Positions 42,201 through 50,751 of a stretch of DNA of 64,000 bases are shown here, one piece after another (position 1 is the stretch's first letter; every line of letters begins with the position of its first letter). The translations under genes and the position numbers were made by a program. Source of the stretch: JAFAGO01 sp031987605 (GTDB lineage: Bacteria > Bacteroidota > Bacteroidia > Flavobacteriales > Weeksellaceae); NCBI GenBank assembly GCA_031987605.1, contig DALZZF010000001.1:372001-436000 (forward strand), written 5' to 3'. Below the pieces are notes generated by a model. It was not told where the DNA came from, searched no databases, and worked only from the letters and a program-made list of their open reading frames with translations.

Positions 42201-44188
42201 AGGTCATAAGTAGCAATTCCGTTGGTAGAACATTCCCGGAGAATAACATCCTGTTTTTCTATCTGATTCAGATTTATTGTTACTTCTGCAGTTTCGCAAT
42301 CCGGAATAAGTCCGACTCCACAAAAAGTATATTTAAAAAAGTCTGTTCCGGTAGCATTTGGATTTGCGGTATACGTAATGGTTCCATCTGTTCCAATAAC
42401 GATGGTTCCTTTTGTTGGCTGGGTATCGATTACTATTGATGAAGGATTCAGCGCTTGAGAACTTAATTCAAAAGTTGGTGTAATTGCTTTGGTGGAACAT
42501 ATTTCGTAAGTATAAGGAGTATAGTACACACAAGTTTGGAATTTAAAATCTCCTGTTTGTACTTCATCACAAGATCCCTGTTTAACTTTTACAGAATATA
42601 TTCCTGCTTGTGTGGGCTGGTAGGTATATAAGTTATTAACTCCGGGAGCAGGTACATAATTTGTTCCTACTTTTATTAACCACTGATAAGAATCAAATCC
42701 TTCTGTTACCTCCAAAACGACGTCTGGCAGGCATTCTCCGGTTTGTTTGATGATAGCAGGAATAAAAGAAAACCCCGCAAAATATCCTCCATAACCTACG
42801 GCATCATCTCCTGCGGAAATCCCTGCTGTAACGGCATGAGTAGAAAATACGGCAATGTTTCCCGTAATATTCGGGATAGAATATGTAACCCAATTGTTGG
42901 TTCCGGTAACATTAAACGGACCGTTGGAAGAATTCAACGTCAATGAAGTTCCGTTTCTTTTGACATCAATTGTTGCGCCTTTTTCTGTAATGATGTTGAG
43001 TTTTGTAGGAACGTTTAAACTACCTCCGTTATTGGATAGATATTGATTTTCATTGATAAGACCGATTTCATCAATCTTCTTCGGCAGATAACAACTCAAA
43101 GGTGGAATATAATTGAGTCCTCCTGTTGCTAGTGCAGAACTGTTATTAGCTCCTGCCAAAAGTTGATAAACATAGATGTTTTTGTCATTGGTTTTGATGT
43201 GTAGATTATAATGACCAGAACCTTGTATTTTATATGCATCATTTTCCGTGATATAATATTGTCCCGCATTAATGGTTGCAGAAGGAGTTGTTGCACCATT
43301 CAGATAAATCTGTGTGTTGTTTTCAATAGCAACAATAATGGCTTTTTCCATTCCGGATACTGTAGTTCCGTTTCCTTTCATCAAAACAAATTCTTGCCCC
43401 AGTTTATCAATAGGAACACCTTGATCCATCAATATATCGGAGCTGTTTGTAGCTGTTGTTGCATATTGTCCGTTGAAGTTTCCGTTTGCTATGACAATTG
43501 GCTTATTCGAAACTATTTTTGCACCAATAAAAGTACCATTTCGGTTTTGGGTGTAATTTCCTGTTCCGTCTATAATATAAGATTGTCCTCTATTGAGTGT
43601 GAATGTAAAACTTGATCTTGTAACATTATCCGAAAATCTGACGTTATTTCCAAACTCATTGATGGTAACTGTCGTATTATCTTCTGTTGCCAACACACTC
43701 GTCATAAAGTTGAGAATTTCGTTGTTTGCTGTTATTGGAGCCATTACCGCACGAAATTCTGTTCCCAAAGCAGCACCCCCTTTTGAGGTTTGCATTTCTC
43801 CGTGATTAAATACAGAAAAACGTAAACTAGCAAAAAACGGTTTTTCTCCTTTTAGATAAATCCCTTTTGAAATAGGTTTAAACATATACATAAGTCCATC
43901 CACAGTAGAACCATATTGATCTTCGGGAGTTGTAATAATATGATGTCGGGGAATATCAAATTTTCCCGGATTATTTTTACTGATTGTTACAGAACCAATA
44001 ATTACATTGTTGTTGTAAATATCAACTTTGAATGGAGTTGTGTCATCGGTGGACATATAAAGTCTTTGGAACTGATTGTAATTTCCCGTTCTGTCAACCA
44101 TCGGCGCAAACCAATGTTCACGATCCAACTGTGCAAAAGCATTGAAATAGGCGGAAAATAGAAGAATAAACAGTAGTAGTTTTTTCAT
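39218..44188 (-). CDS. large T9SS type B surface protein with IgGFc-binding-like domain and internal repeats
   Basis: 1656 residues from ATG 44188. Signal peptide about 1-20 (FNAFAQ). An N-terminal IgGFc-binding-protein-like domain (about 100-500: GTEFRAVMAPITANNEI, RGQSYIIDGTGNYTQN, SNKPIVIANGNFNGQY) is followed by at least three modules of about 230 residues. Each has CDDEIDG or CDENFDG, TVRYYTT, TLYIRVDS, VCD(E/D)DLN, a C(E/D)xxxxxLDVGSGF element and STGA or SNGD turns. The C-terminus is a type B sorting domain with VITPNGDGKNDVLNYSDL and WDGKTQGRPVP. Exported by T9SS and probably surface-attached. A paralogue is encoded directly upstream. Confidence 0.9.
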   Translation of the reverse strand: MKKLLLFILLFSAYFNAFAQLDREHWFAPMVDRTGNYNQFQRLYMSTDDTTPFKVDIYNNNVIIGSVTISKNNPGKFDIPRHHIITTPEDQYGSTVDGLMYMFKPISKGIYLKGEKPFFASLRFSVFNHGEMQTSKGGAALGTEFRAVMAPITANNEILNFMTSVLATEDNTTVTINEFGNNVRFSDNVTRSSFTFTLNRGQSYIIDGTGNYTQNRNGTFIGAKIVSNKPIVIANGNFNGQYATTATNSSDILMDQGVPIDKLGQEFVLMKGNGTTVSGMEKAIIVAIENNTQIYLNGATTPSATINAGQYYITENDAYKIQGSGHYNLHIKTNDKNIYVYQLLAGANNSSALATGGLNYIPPLSCYLPKKIDEIGLINENQYLSNNGGSLNVPTKLNIITEKGATIDVKRNGTSLTLNSSNGPFNVTGTNNWVTYSIPNITGNIAVFSTHAVTAGISAGDDAVGYGGYFAGFSFIPAIIKQTGECLPDVVLEVTEGFDSYQWLIKVGTNYVPAPGVNNLYTYQPTQAGIYSVKVKQGSCDEVQTGDFKFQTCVYYTPYTYEICSTKAITPTFELSSQALNPSSIVIDTQPTKGTIVIGTDGTITYTANPNATGTDFFKYTFCGVGLIPDCETAEVTINLNQIEKQDVILRECSTNGIATYDLTAAPVTSMSGITKTFYTDAAFTQPIPPAQWTNYSSADGIVYVKMTNAFGCEASAKIELKAKPSPVANAELYTKAHCDDEIDGVIDGVFFVKLDDITPVVVPNAANFTVRYYQTQPQAIAGGNDNLTGNYSFTTNTSIWIRVDSANDCPPAIKEIQLKTGSKLVLSNDTVPAKVCDDDLNGNETINLADYISDFNNTVGVTATYHNSISDAEDNLNPISSSQNITGDRIIYYRLSLSGFCDAIGTLSISFKQPTPPSLEISYSVCETATLPIDAGSGYISYEWDNGDTNQTTNLGAGSHWVKVTNADGCTYTHNFIIHSVPGAQLNIDAFNGMLCDENFDGTIEVNLPTDVTAVVLTNAADYTVRYYTSLPFANAGGTNNLPDNWSYNTATTLYIRVDSPFCPAIIKPINFGFANILATNPVDPQKVCDEDLNNSEVVNLQNYISFFTSATGVTARYFNSLPNAQSNTGNIPANQTITDDTTFYLRLSAPGFCDVVVTLNLELKPATASTLLQPEYTICENEQITLDVGSGFSGGILWSTGATSATITVGAGTYWVDLTNEFGCTYHQIVKVLGYPIAKLDPSKFNGMLCDENFDGIINVNLATEVTPVILPNAQLYTVRYYTTPEFANAGGNNNLPDNWSYSSPTTLYIRVDSPHCPPVFGTIDFGFGNAVPLLTNNYPDAICDDEGDVFDGIRSVNLQSYKSMFTGDNAVQLSFFETQSDAHQNINEISSPAEFSGTKTFYIRFSKNGLCTSIGTLTITIKIPKASDVLAEADTEICPDTTITLDVGSGFDTYTWSTGDIDTPITVGIGEYWVDLTFNRCTYRQEIKITAVDLPVITSVEIQGTTVTINASGGNPPYRYSLDGINYQDSNIFTNAPYGQNTAYVISADDCAAITQDFTVIRILNVITPNGDGKNDVLNYSDLAYKEDVKLKVYDRNGALIFTGTTANNYTWDGKTQGRPVPTSSYWYVLEWRDPGTTFVTQNKGWVLVKNRE

Positions 44189-44206
44189 TTTGTATAGAAT
44201 TCTACA

Positions 44207-44214
44207 CAAATGTA
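44207..44214 (-). promoter_or_regulatory. -7 box (TACATTTG) of the large T9SS protein
   Basis: A minus-strand TAnnTTTG match 18 bp before ATG 44188. The alternative ATG at 44209 would lie inside it. Confidence 0.55.
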
Positions 44215-44243
44215 ATATTTATTTGCAGATATGCTAAAAATCA

Positions 44244-46589
44244 CTACCGGTTTTTCACCAAAATCCAACCCGAATAATTTACTTTCAGGTTGGTTACCGG
44301 TTCTTCCCAATTCAGGATATACCAATACGTCCCGGAACTTACTGCACGCCCTTTTTCGGTTCCGTTCCAAATGTAATTTGATCCTTCTGAACGAAAAACT
44401 GTATTGCCAAACCGATTGATGATTCGGATCGAAACATTATTTTTAATGCGCAAATCACTGTAATCCAAAACGTCATTGTAACCGTCTCCATTCGGTGTTA
44501 TCACATTGATGAGATTGATGATAAGAAATTCTGCCGTTACGGTATAGCAATCATCGGCAGATTTTACATAAACCGTATGCATTCCGCGTGGAACATTTGT
44601 AAAAATATTGGAAGACTGGAAGTTAATATTGTCTAACGAATATTCATAAGGTGCAGATCCCCCTTCTACAAAAACAGTAGCGGTGCTTCCGGATACTTCT
44701 ACATGGCTGATGACAGGAATTTCGGAGGCGGTTACAGAAACCGAATGGTCGTAGTAACATCCGTTTGCACTATATAACCGTACCACATAATTTCCGACTG
44801 CAGCATTATAGATTTGCGCCTGAGCTTCATTTCCTTCTAAAATCGAAGTGGAGAGATCATCGGCATGAAACCATTGATAATACGTAAATCCGGAACCAGC
44901 ATCCAGCACAGCTGTTGAATTGGGACAAGCCGATTCATTTCGCAATGTAGATGAGGTTTGAGGTTGAAGAATATGAAAAGTGATTTGTCCCACATTTCCA
45001 CAAAAGCCTGAAGTTTCAATACGAAAGAAATAGGTTCTGTCGCTGTTGAAGATGACGGATGCTGATATAGGATTTGTGCTGTTTTTGGCGTTGACTTCGG
45101 TTTCATAATACGTTGCCGACAAATTGGGCAAGCCGGAAAATTCGGATAGATAATCTTCCAGATGAACTTCCACATTTCCATTCCGATCATTGTCGCAAAT
45201 AGGTTTATCCGGAACAGGATTTAACGGAAGAATCGGATTGATGATAAAATGAACGGGCTTCACTGATCCTACACAATTTCCGTTTTGTGCACGAACAAAC
45301 AACGTTTTATTGCTTGAAATGGGAAAAACATTCGGCAGAAAATTACTGTTTCCTATGGCAGCATCGGCAGGGTTTTCATAGTATTTTACAATGAAATCCT
45401 GATGGTAATTCGGTATGATTTGCGCATTATAATTTTGTAGTTGTATCTCCAGATTTCCATCCAGATTATCATCGCATACGGGAAATGTTTCTTCCTGAAC
45501 AAGAGGTGTTGCCGTATATTCAATCCGGATTGAACCTTTCGATTTGCAGCCGGTAGATTCGGTAATTTCCACTTCATAAAAACCGGCTTCCTGAACCTGA
45601 TAGGTTGCAGCATTTGCTCCCGGAATTTCATTTCCGTTCTGAAACCATCGATATGTTGCATCAGGTTTTGCAGCATTGAGAATAAGGCTATCGCCTTCAC
45701 AAAGTGCATTTCCACTACTGATTAAGCGATCCTGCCCGAGATCATAATTTCCCACGAAACTTCCTGCTTTCAGAAAAACTGCGGAATCAAAACGCCCTAC
45801 ATCATCTCCATGATCGGCAATGACTAATTTTATATGATATTTTGTACCGATTTTTACATCGCTTTTTGCGGTAAGCGTTTTAGTTTGTCCGTTGAAATTG
45901 GTTGGACTTTCATCATCATTAAATCCTGAAAAATACAAAGAGTTGTTGCGTTCATTTATCGTGAGTGAAGTTACCGGAATCGACGTTCCCGGAACCAAAG
46001 CGATATTGGTGTATTTTTCTGCAGATCCTTCCTCTTTAATCAGAAAAGCAAATGCATCGGAATACCGTGTGTTTCCCTGTTGATATTCTTCAGAAAGAAA
46101 CATATATTCAAAATTTACCTTATCCGTTTGCTTCGATATAAAATCGAATTCCAGACTGGTGGCATTAAGGATATTGTCGGTATTTAACCCTGCATCCCGA
46201 AGCATATCGATAAGATCCTGATCGCCCAGCCAATTTGGATCTGCAAACTCACTGTTATAATATTGTGTCTGGACATATGAATTTGGGCCAATTGCGGCAA
46301 GTGCACTTCCGGTGGAAAGAATAATTCCGTCTTCCATTTCAAAACCGCTGCCATTTCTGGTGAAATATCCCCAACTTGTATTGTCTCTGCCAAAATCGCG
46401 ACCGTTGATCTGTACATTACTCACTTCAATACACGCAGAATTGGTGGTTCCAAAAAAAATATCTTTCACCAGTTGTTCCGGCGTATAGGTTTTGGTATCT
46501 ACCTGAATGTACTGTGCATAAGCCATATTTACTCCTGCGACAACAAGAAAAAAAGAAAGAACAAAGGAATGTATTTTCCGGAACGGCAT
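44244..46589 (-). CDS. T9SS type B surface protein with choice-of-anchor L domain
   Basis: 781 residues from ATG 46589 (MPFRKIHSF); a promoter at 46610-46641 excludes the longer start. Signal peptide about 1-26 (NMAYAQ). The N-terminal domain (about 30-270: ACIEVSNVQINGRDFG, DGIILSTGSA, LEFDFISKQTDKVNFEYMFLSEEY) is the choice-of-anchor L type. Then come an Ig/PKD-like unit, one CDDNLDG and CDNDRNG module like those of the downstream paralogue, and a type B sorting domain (VITPNGDGYNDVLDYSDL, WNGTEKGRAV). Probably cell-surface adhesion or structure. It has its own promoter. Confidence 0.88.
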   Translation of the reverse strand: MPFRKIHSFVLSFFLVVAGVNMAYAQYIQVDTKTYTPEQLVKDIFFGTTNSACIEVSNVQINGRDFGRDNTSWGYFTRNGSGFEMEDGIILSTGSALAAIGPNSYVQTQYYNSEFADPNWLGDQDLIDMLRDAGLNTDNILNATSLEFDFISKQTDKVNFEYMFLSEEYQQGNTRYSDAFAFLIKEEGSAEKYTNIALVPGTSIPVTSLTINERNNSLYFSGFNDDESPTNFNGQTKTLTAKSDVKIGTKYHIKLVIADHGDDVGRFDSAVFLKAGSFVGNYDLGQDRLISSGNALCEGDSLILNAAKPDATYRWFQNGNEIPGANAATYQVQEAGFYEVEITESTGCKSKGSIRIEYTATPLVQEETFPVCDDNLDGNLEIQLQNYNAQIIPNYHQDFIVKYYENPADAAIGNSNFLPNVFPISSNKTLFVRAQNGNCVGSVKPVHFIINPILPLNPVPDKPICDNDRNGNVEVHLEDYLSEFSGLPNLSATYYETEVNAKNSTNPISASVIFNSDRTYFFRIETSGFCGNVGQITFHILQPQTSSTLRNESACPNSTAVLDAGSGFTYYQWFHADDLSTSILEGNEAQAQIYNAAVGNYVVRLYSANGCYYDHSVSVTASEIPVISHVEVSGSTATVFVEGGSAPYEYSLDNINFQSSNIFTNVPRGMHTVYVKSADDCYTVTAEFLIINLINVITPNGDGYNDVLDYSDLRIKNNVSIRIINRFGNTVFRSEGSNYIWNGTEKGRAVSSGTYWYILNWEEPVTNLKVNYSGWILVKNR

Positions 46590-46609
46590 GTAAAAATTCT
46601 TTGGGACGG

Positions 46610-46641
46610 CAAAGATAAAACAGTAAACAGAATGAATCAAG
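46610..46641 (-). promoter_or_regulatory. promoter of the choice-of-anchor L protein
   Basis: Minus-strand CTTG (46638-46641), 20 bp, TATCTTTG (46610-46617), 20 bp before ATG 46589. Confidence 0.65.
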
Positions 46642-46790
46642 AATAAATGCATAAAACTCAACGTTATGCATGGTTTGGTGGATGAAGATTTTATCAGAAT
46701 GAAAATTTAACCGCACTCAAATGATATTTTCAATTTCTTAAAATACGAACCACAATGTTTGTTATTTCGTAGAAATTTAAATGCTTTTAT

Positions 46791-46806
46791 CTTAAACTGG
46801 CTCTTA
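46791..46806. repeat. possible decayed right end of the MITE-like element
   Basis: CTTAAACTGGCTCTTA matches the right end TTTAAACAGGCTCTTA of the 192-bp elements in 14 of 16 bases, including the GGCTC-TTA boundary. No matching left end is seen nearby. Confidence 0.4.
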
Positions 46807-46816
46807 ATAAAAATAA

Positions 46817-46849
46817 AAAATCCGGTCTGTTGAAATCAGCCGGATTTTG
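46817..46849 (-). terminator. terminator downstream of accA
   Basis: Stem AAAATCCGG with CCGGATTTT, T-rich tail on the minus strand, about 125 bp after the accA stop. Confidence 0.65.
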
Positions 46850-46975
46850 GTATAATTTTTTCGAGGTCATAAGATAAATATATACTCCATTTTTTACAAA
46901 AAGTCTTTAAACATGCAAAAGCAATGCTGTAAAGCTTTTAATATATGAAGTTAAGTTATAACCTCAATATTTTTT

Positions 46976-47932
46976 TTATCCTTTAAATTCACCCATTGCG
47001 ATGAATTTTTCCTGTCTTTGTTCTTCCAGTTCTTTGCCGGAAAATTTGGAGAAGGCTTTTATATTCTGCAAAATCGAATCCTTCAAATTTTTGTAAGCAA
47101 CCTGAGGATCGTAATGAGCACCGCCCAAAGGTTCTTCTATCACACCATCAATAAGTTTGTTTTTCAGCATATCTTTTGGGGTGAGTTTTAAGGCGTTTGC
47201 GGCATCTTCTTTATGTTCCCAGTTTCTCCAGAGAATGGAGGAGCAACTTTCGGGAGCAATTACAGAATACCACGTGTATTCCAGCATATATACTTTGTTT
47301 CCCACACCAATTCCCAATGCACCGCCACTTGCGCCTTCACCGATGATGTATGTGAGAACGGGCGTTTTCAGTTGCACCATTTCGTAAATATTTCTGGCAA
47401 TGGCTTCTCCCTGTCCACGTTCTTCCGCTTCCAGACCGGGATAAGCACCCGGAGTATCCAAAAGGGTAATAATCGGGATATGGAATTTTTCGGCAAGCTG
47501 CATTAAACGAAGTGCTTTTCGGTATCCTTCCGGATTGGGCATTCCGAATCTTCTGTGTTGGCGTTCTTTGGTGGTTCTTCCTTTTTGGGTACCGATCAGC
47601 ATCACGCGATTTCCATTGATTGTGGCCAAACCGCCTACCATTGCCGGATCATCGGCATAATTACGGTCTCCGTGAAGTTCCAGAAAACTTCCTTTATCTA
47701 CCACACCTTCAATAAAATCCAGCGTATAAGGGCGATCCGGATGTCTTGAAAGCTGAACAATTTCCCAAGGGGAAAGGTTGCCGTAAATTTCTTTCTTCTT
47801 TGCGACAATTTTGTCTTCTAACTGGCTGCAGGTCGTTTTTACATCAACACCGCTTTCTTCGCCAAGAACAGAGCAGGTTTGGTATTGCTCCATTAAATCT
47901 TTTATGGGAAGTTCGAAACTTAAATATTCCAT
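46976..47932 (-). CDS. accA: acetyl-CoA carboxylase carboxyltransferase subunit alpha
   Basis: 318 residues. With AccD it transfers the carboxyl group from biotin to acetyl-CoA to make malonyl-CoA, the first step of fatty acid synthesis. Visible motifs are LSRHPDRPYTLDFIEGV, ELHGDRNYADDPAMVGGLA, GTQKGRTTKERQHRRFGMPNPEGYRKALRLM, LLDTPGAYPGLEAEERGQGEAIARN and IGEGASGGALGIGVGNKV, all characteristic. The zinc-bearing subunit AccD is not in the window. accB and accC lie 6-8 kb away as a separate unit. A -7 box is at 47955-47962. Confidence 0.97.
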   Translation of the reverse strand: MEYLSFELPIKDLMEQYQTCSVLGEESGVDVKTTCSQLEDKIVAKKKEIYGNLSPWEIVQLSRHPDRPYTLDFIEGVVDKGSFLELHGDRNYADDPAMVGGLATINGNRVMLIGTQKGRTTKERQHRRFGMPNPEGYRKALRLMQLAEKFHIPIITLLDTPGAYPGLEAEERGQGEAIARNIYEMVQLKTPVLTYIIGEGASGGALGIGVGNKVYMLEYTWYSVIAPESCSSILWRNWEHKEDAANALKLTPKDMLKNKLIDGVIEEPLGGAHYDPQVAYKNLKDSILQNIKAFSKFSGKELEEQRQEKFIAMGEFKG

Positions 47933-47954
47933 TTTTATAAATGAGTTAGGAAAC

Positions 47955-47962
47955 CAAATGTA
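47955..47962 (-). promoter_or_regulatory. -7 box (TACATTTG) for accA
   Basis: A minus-strand TAnnTTTG match 22 bp before the accA ATG; no clear -33. Confidence 0.5.
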
Positions 47963-47978
47963 AGAAAAAAATCAGGAT

Positions 47979-49490
47979 TTACTGAAATTTTTCTACTGCA
48001 GATTGTATTCTGGCAAGACTTTCGGATTTTCCCAGTATTTCCAGAATGTCGGGAACATCCGGCCCTTTTAGTTCTCCCACCAAAGAAAGGCGCAACGGCA
48101 TCATTACTTTTCCCATTCCAAGACCTTTATCTTCGGCAAATGCATGAATTTCTTCTTTCAAGGTTGAGGAAGCAAAATCGGAAGTGCTCAGTTTTTCGGA
48201 TAGTTCTTTTAAAACAGTTGCAGTTTCTTCATTCCAAGCCTTTTTAAGTGCTTTTTCGTCGTAGGTTTGCGGTGCCTGAAAAAAGAATTTTCCATTTTCG
48301 TAAATATCTTTTATAAAGGTAGCGCGCTCTTTCATCAATGAAATTATTTTCAGTAGTTTTTCATCAGAAACTTCTGATTGTGCCACTTCGTTTATCTTTT
48401 TTAAACCTAAAAGCAAGTCTTTATCCGATTTGGTCTGAAGATACTGATGGTTGAACCATTCTGCTTTTTCTTTACTGAAACGGGCTCCGGCTTTGTGCAC
48501 TTTATGAAGATCAAATTCCTGAATCATTTCATCCATGGAAAGGATTTCTTTGTCATCTGCCGGACTCCAACCCAACAATGCAAGGAAATTGATAAACGCA
48601 TCCGGAAAATAGCCTTCTTCGCGATATCCTTTGGAAACGGCTCCGGTTACAGGATCGGTAAAATTGAGCGGAAATACGGGAAAACCAAATTTATCACCAT
48701 CTCTTTTGCTGAGTTTTCCATTGCCTTCTGGTTTCAGAATTAAGGAAAGATGCGCAAATTCCGGCGCTTCCCAACCCATGGCTTCGTATAATAAAATATG
48801 AAGTCCCATCGAAGGCAACCATTCTTCACCACGAATAACATGTGAAATTTTCATTTCATGGTCATCAATAATATTGGCGAAATGATAGGTGGGCATTCCG
48901 TCGTTTTTTACCAAAACTTTATCATCCAATGTATTGGTATTAACCGAAAATTTTCCGCGTACAATATCTTCCAGATTCAGGGTTCTGTCGAACGGCATTT
49001 TAAAACGAACCACATAAGGTGTTTTTTCCGCCAACAATTTTTGAACCTCTTCTTCTGAAAGGGAAACACTGTTTTTTAACCGAGAACGACTTTGAAAATT
49101 GTACGAAAAAACTTCGCCTTTGGCTTCGTATTCTGCCCGAACGGCATCCAGTTCTTCCGGTGTATCGAAGGCGATATAGGCGTAATCGGTTTTCAGGATT
49201 TCTTCAGTATATTTATCATAAATATCCCGGCGTTCACTTTGACGGTAAGGAGCGTATGGACCGCCTTTCAAAGGGCTTTCATCGGGAACAATCCCCACCC
49301 ATTCCAAAGATTGGTTGATGTACTCTTCCGCACCTTCAACATATCGTGTAGTGTCGGTATCTTCTATTCTCAAAATAAAATCTCCGCCGTTGTGTTTGGC
49401 AAAAAGATAATCGTATAAAGCGGTTCGCACACCGCCCAGATGTAAAGCTCCCGTAGGACTTGGTGCAAAACGCACGCGTACTTTCTCCAT
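47979..49490 (-). CDS. gltX: glutamate--tRNA ligase
   Basis: 503 residues. Class I synthetase that charges tRNA-Glu (the cognate tRNA gene is at 1104-1175). RFAPSPTGALHLGGVRTAL carries the HIGH-like motif, LRIEDTDTTRY follows, and KLSKRDG is the KMSKS-like motif. The C-terminal helical anticodon-binding part (about 320-503) has LGWSPADDKE and MPLRLSLVGELKGPDVPDIL. Length matches. It is followed 46 bp later by accA with its own -7 box. A -7 box TAATTTTG lies at 49510-49517. Confidence 0.97.
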   Translation of the reverse strand: MEKVRVRFAPSPTGALHLGGVRTALYDYLFAKHNGGDFILRIEDTDTTRYVEGAEEYINQSLEWVGIVPDESPLKGGPYAPYRQSERRDIYDKYTEEILKTDYAYIAFDTPEELDAVRAEYEAKGEVFSYNFQSRSRLKNSVSLSEEEVQKLLAEKTPYVVRFKMPFDRTLNLEDIVRGKFSVNTNTLDDKVLVKNDGMPTYHFANIIDDHEMKISHVIRGEEWLPSMGLHILLYEAMGWEAPEFAHLSLILKPEGNGKLSKRDGDKFGFPVFPLNFTDPVTGAVSKGYREEGYFPDAFINFLALLGWSPADDKEILSMDEMIQEFDLHKVHKAGARFSKEKAEWFNHQYLQTKSDKDLLLGLKKINEVAQSEVSDEKLLKIISLMKERATFIKDIYENGKFFFQAPQTYDEKALKKAWNEETATVLKELSEKLSTSDFASSTLKEEIHAFAEDKGLGMGKVMMPLRLSLVGELKGPDVPDILEILGKSESLARIQSAVEKFQ

Positions 49491-49509
49491 TGTTTTCTGA
49501 ATTTGAGTG

Positions 49510-49517
49510 CAAAATTA
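49510..49517 (-). promoter_or_regulatory. -7 box (TAATTTTG) for gltX
   Basis: A minus-strand TAnnTTTG match 19 bp before the gltX ATG; the -33 region reads CTTTA. Confidence 0.6.
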
Positions 49518-49553
49518 CGAAATACAGCGCAGGTTTAAAGTTTTTTGAGAAGG

Positions 49554-50696
49554 TTATTTTTTAAGTAGAGCAATCCATTTTTCAAAAATATTTTCATCGT
49601 GAATAAGCTTTAATCTAAGAAAAGCCGCATTTGAAAGCTCTTCTCTTACTGTTTCATTTTCGATGAGGGTATTGATGTTTTCAGCCAGCTTTTTGGGATT
49701 GTTTTTTTCGGAAACTAAACCTGTAATCTGATGCTCAACCATATCTTTAATTCCACCATCGCTATTGGTAATGGCAACTGCATTTCGTTGGGCAATCGCC
49801 TCTGCAACCGCCATAGAAAAACCTTCGCAGTTAGAAGTGGAAACTGAAATTGCACTCTTCCGCAATTCCATATTCAAATCTTTGGAAAAACCGAAAAACT
49901 CCACATTGGACAAATTCTTTTCTTTAACAAAATTTTCCATTTTTGTTTTCAGACTTCCGGTTCCGAAAATTTTTAATTTCCAATCTGGATGTTTAGGAGC
50001 AACTTGTTCCCAAGTCTTCAGAATTAAGAATGCATTTTTATGTTTTCGCTCCAAACGGGAAACAAAAGTAACGGTTTTATATTTTGTGATATTTGTGGTA
50101 AAATTAAGATGAATCGGATTTCGGATAGTCGTAATATTCTTGGTGAAATCCTGATTTTTGAACAACTTCCTCAATTCATCGGCAATGCCATTGCTGACGC
50201 AAACAAAGCCGTATTTTGACTGCTGAATGAATTTTTTCAGTTTATTCTTCTTGAATGGAAAAAACAGTGATGCTACTATTTTTTTTAATGTATTCTTTTT
50301 TTCTGCATCCGAATATTTGGACAAATACGCATACGGCGAACCGTGATATTGCGGAATGGCACGCACTCCGTTTTCGGCAGCTGCCTTTAAAATACTTAAA
50401 GAAATGGTAAGATTATCTCCCTGAAAAATAAAATAGTCCGGCTGGTATTTTTTAAAATAATTATTGAATTTTGCGTAAAATTCCTTTTTCCCTTTTGGAT
50501 TTAATACATGAATTGCCATTCTTTTATCATACTCAATCGCAGCATTTTGATTGGATTGGTAAAGAGAAACCAACTCGGAAACAGTATAGCCTTCTTCCAG
50601 AAAAAGATAAGACAGGTCGGACGTAACTTTTTCCACACCGCCGCCGTGTGTATAATCAATCACGAAAAAAGCTATTTTAGCCGTTTGCAAACTCAT
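49554..50696 (-). CDS. glycosyltransferase, GT4 family
   Basis: 380 residues, GT-B fold. The N-terminal half begins KIAFFVIDYTHGGGVEKVTSDL, typical of GT4 enzymes. The C-terminal half has VTFVSRLERKHKNAFLILKTW, LKIFGTGSLKTKMENFV, VEFFGFSKDL and the conserved EGFSMAVAEAIAQRNAVAITNSDGG nucleotide-sugar binding region. It is a retaining sugar transferase, probably for lipopolysaccharide or another surface polysaccharide; donor and acceptor cannot be read from sequence. It is divergent from a second glycosyltransferase pair, sharing a compact 55-bp control region. Confidence 0.9.
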   Translation of the reverse strand: MSLQTAKIAFFVIDYTHGGGVEKVTSDLSYLFLEEGYTVSELVSLYQSNQNAAIEYDKRMAIHVLNPKGKKEFYAKFNNYFKKYQPDYFIFQGDNLTISLSILKAAAENGVRAIPQYHGSPYAYLSKYSDAEKKNTLKKIVASLFFPFKKNKLKKFIQQSKYGFVCVSNGIADELRKLFKNQDFTKNITTIRNPIHLNFTTNITKYKTVTFVSRLERKHKNAFLILKTWEQVAPKHPDWKLKIFGTGSLKTKMENFVKEKNLSNVEFFGFSKDLNMELRKSAISVSTSNCEGFSMAVAEAIAQRNAVAITNSDGGIKDMVEHQITGLVSEKNNPKKLAENINTLIENETVREELSNAAFLRLKLIHDENIFEKWIALLKK

Positions 50697-50720
50697 TTTT
50701 AATTTTTACGGAAGATAGGA

Positions 50721-50737
50721 CAAAATTAGTACTTTTG
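50721..50737. promoter_or_regulatory. back-to-back -7 boxes of the divergent glycosyltransferase genes
   Basis: The minus-strand box TAATTTTG (50721-50728) and plus-strand box TACTTTTG (50730-50737) are one base apart, so RNA polymerase bound at one should hinder the other. Confidence 0.5.
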
Positions 50738-50751
50738 TCGAAAATTTAATT

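Larger units (their letters stand above)
46590..46975. other. intergenic region with a MITE end remnant
   Basis: 386 bp without a gene. It holds the promoter of the T9SS gene (46610-46641), a possible remnant of a MITE right end (46791-46806) and the accA terminator hairpin (46817-46849). Confidence 0.6.
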
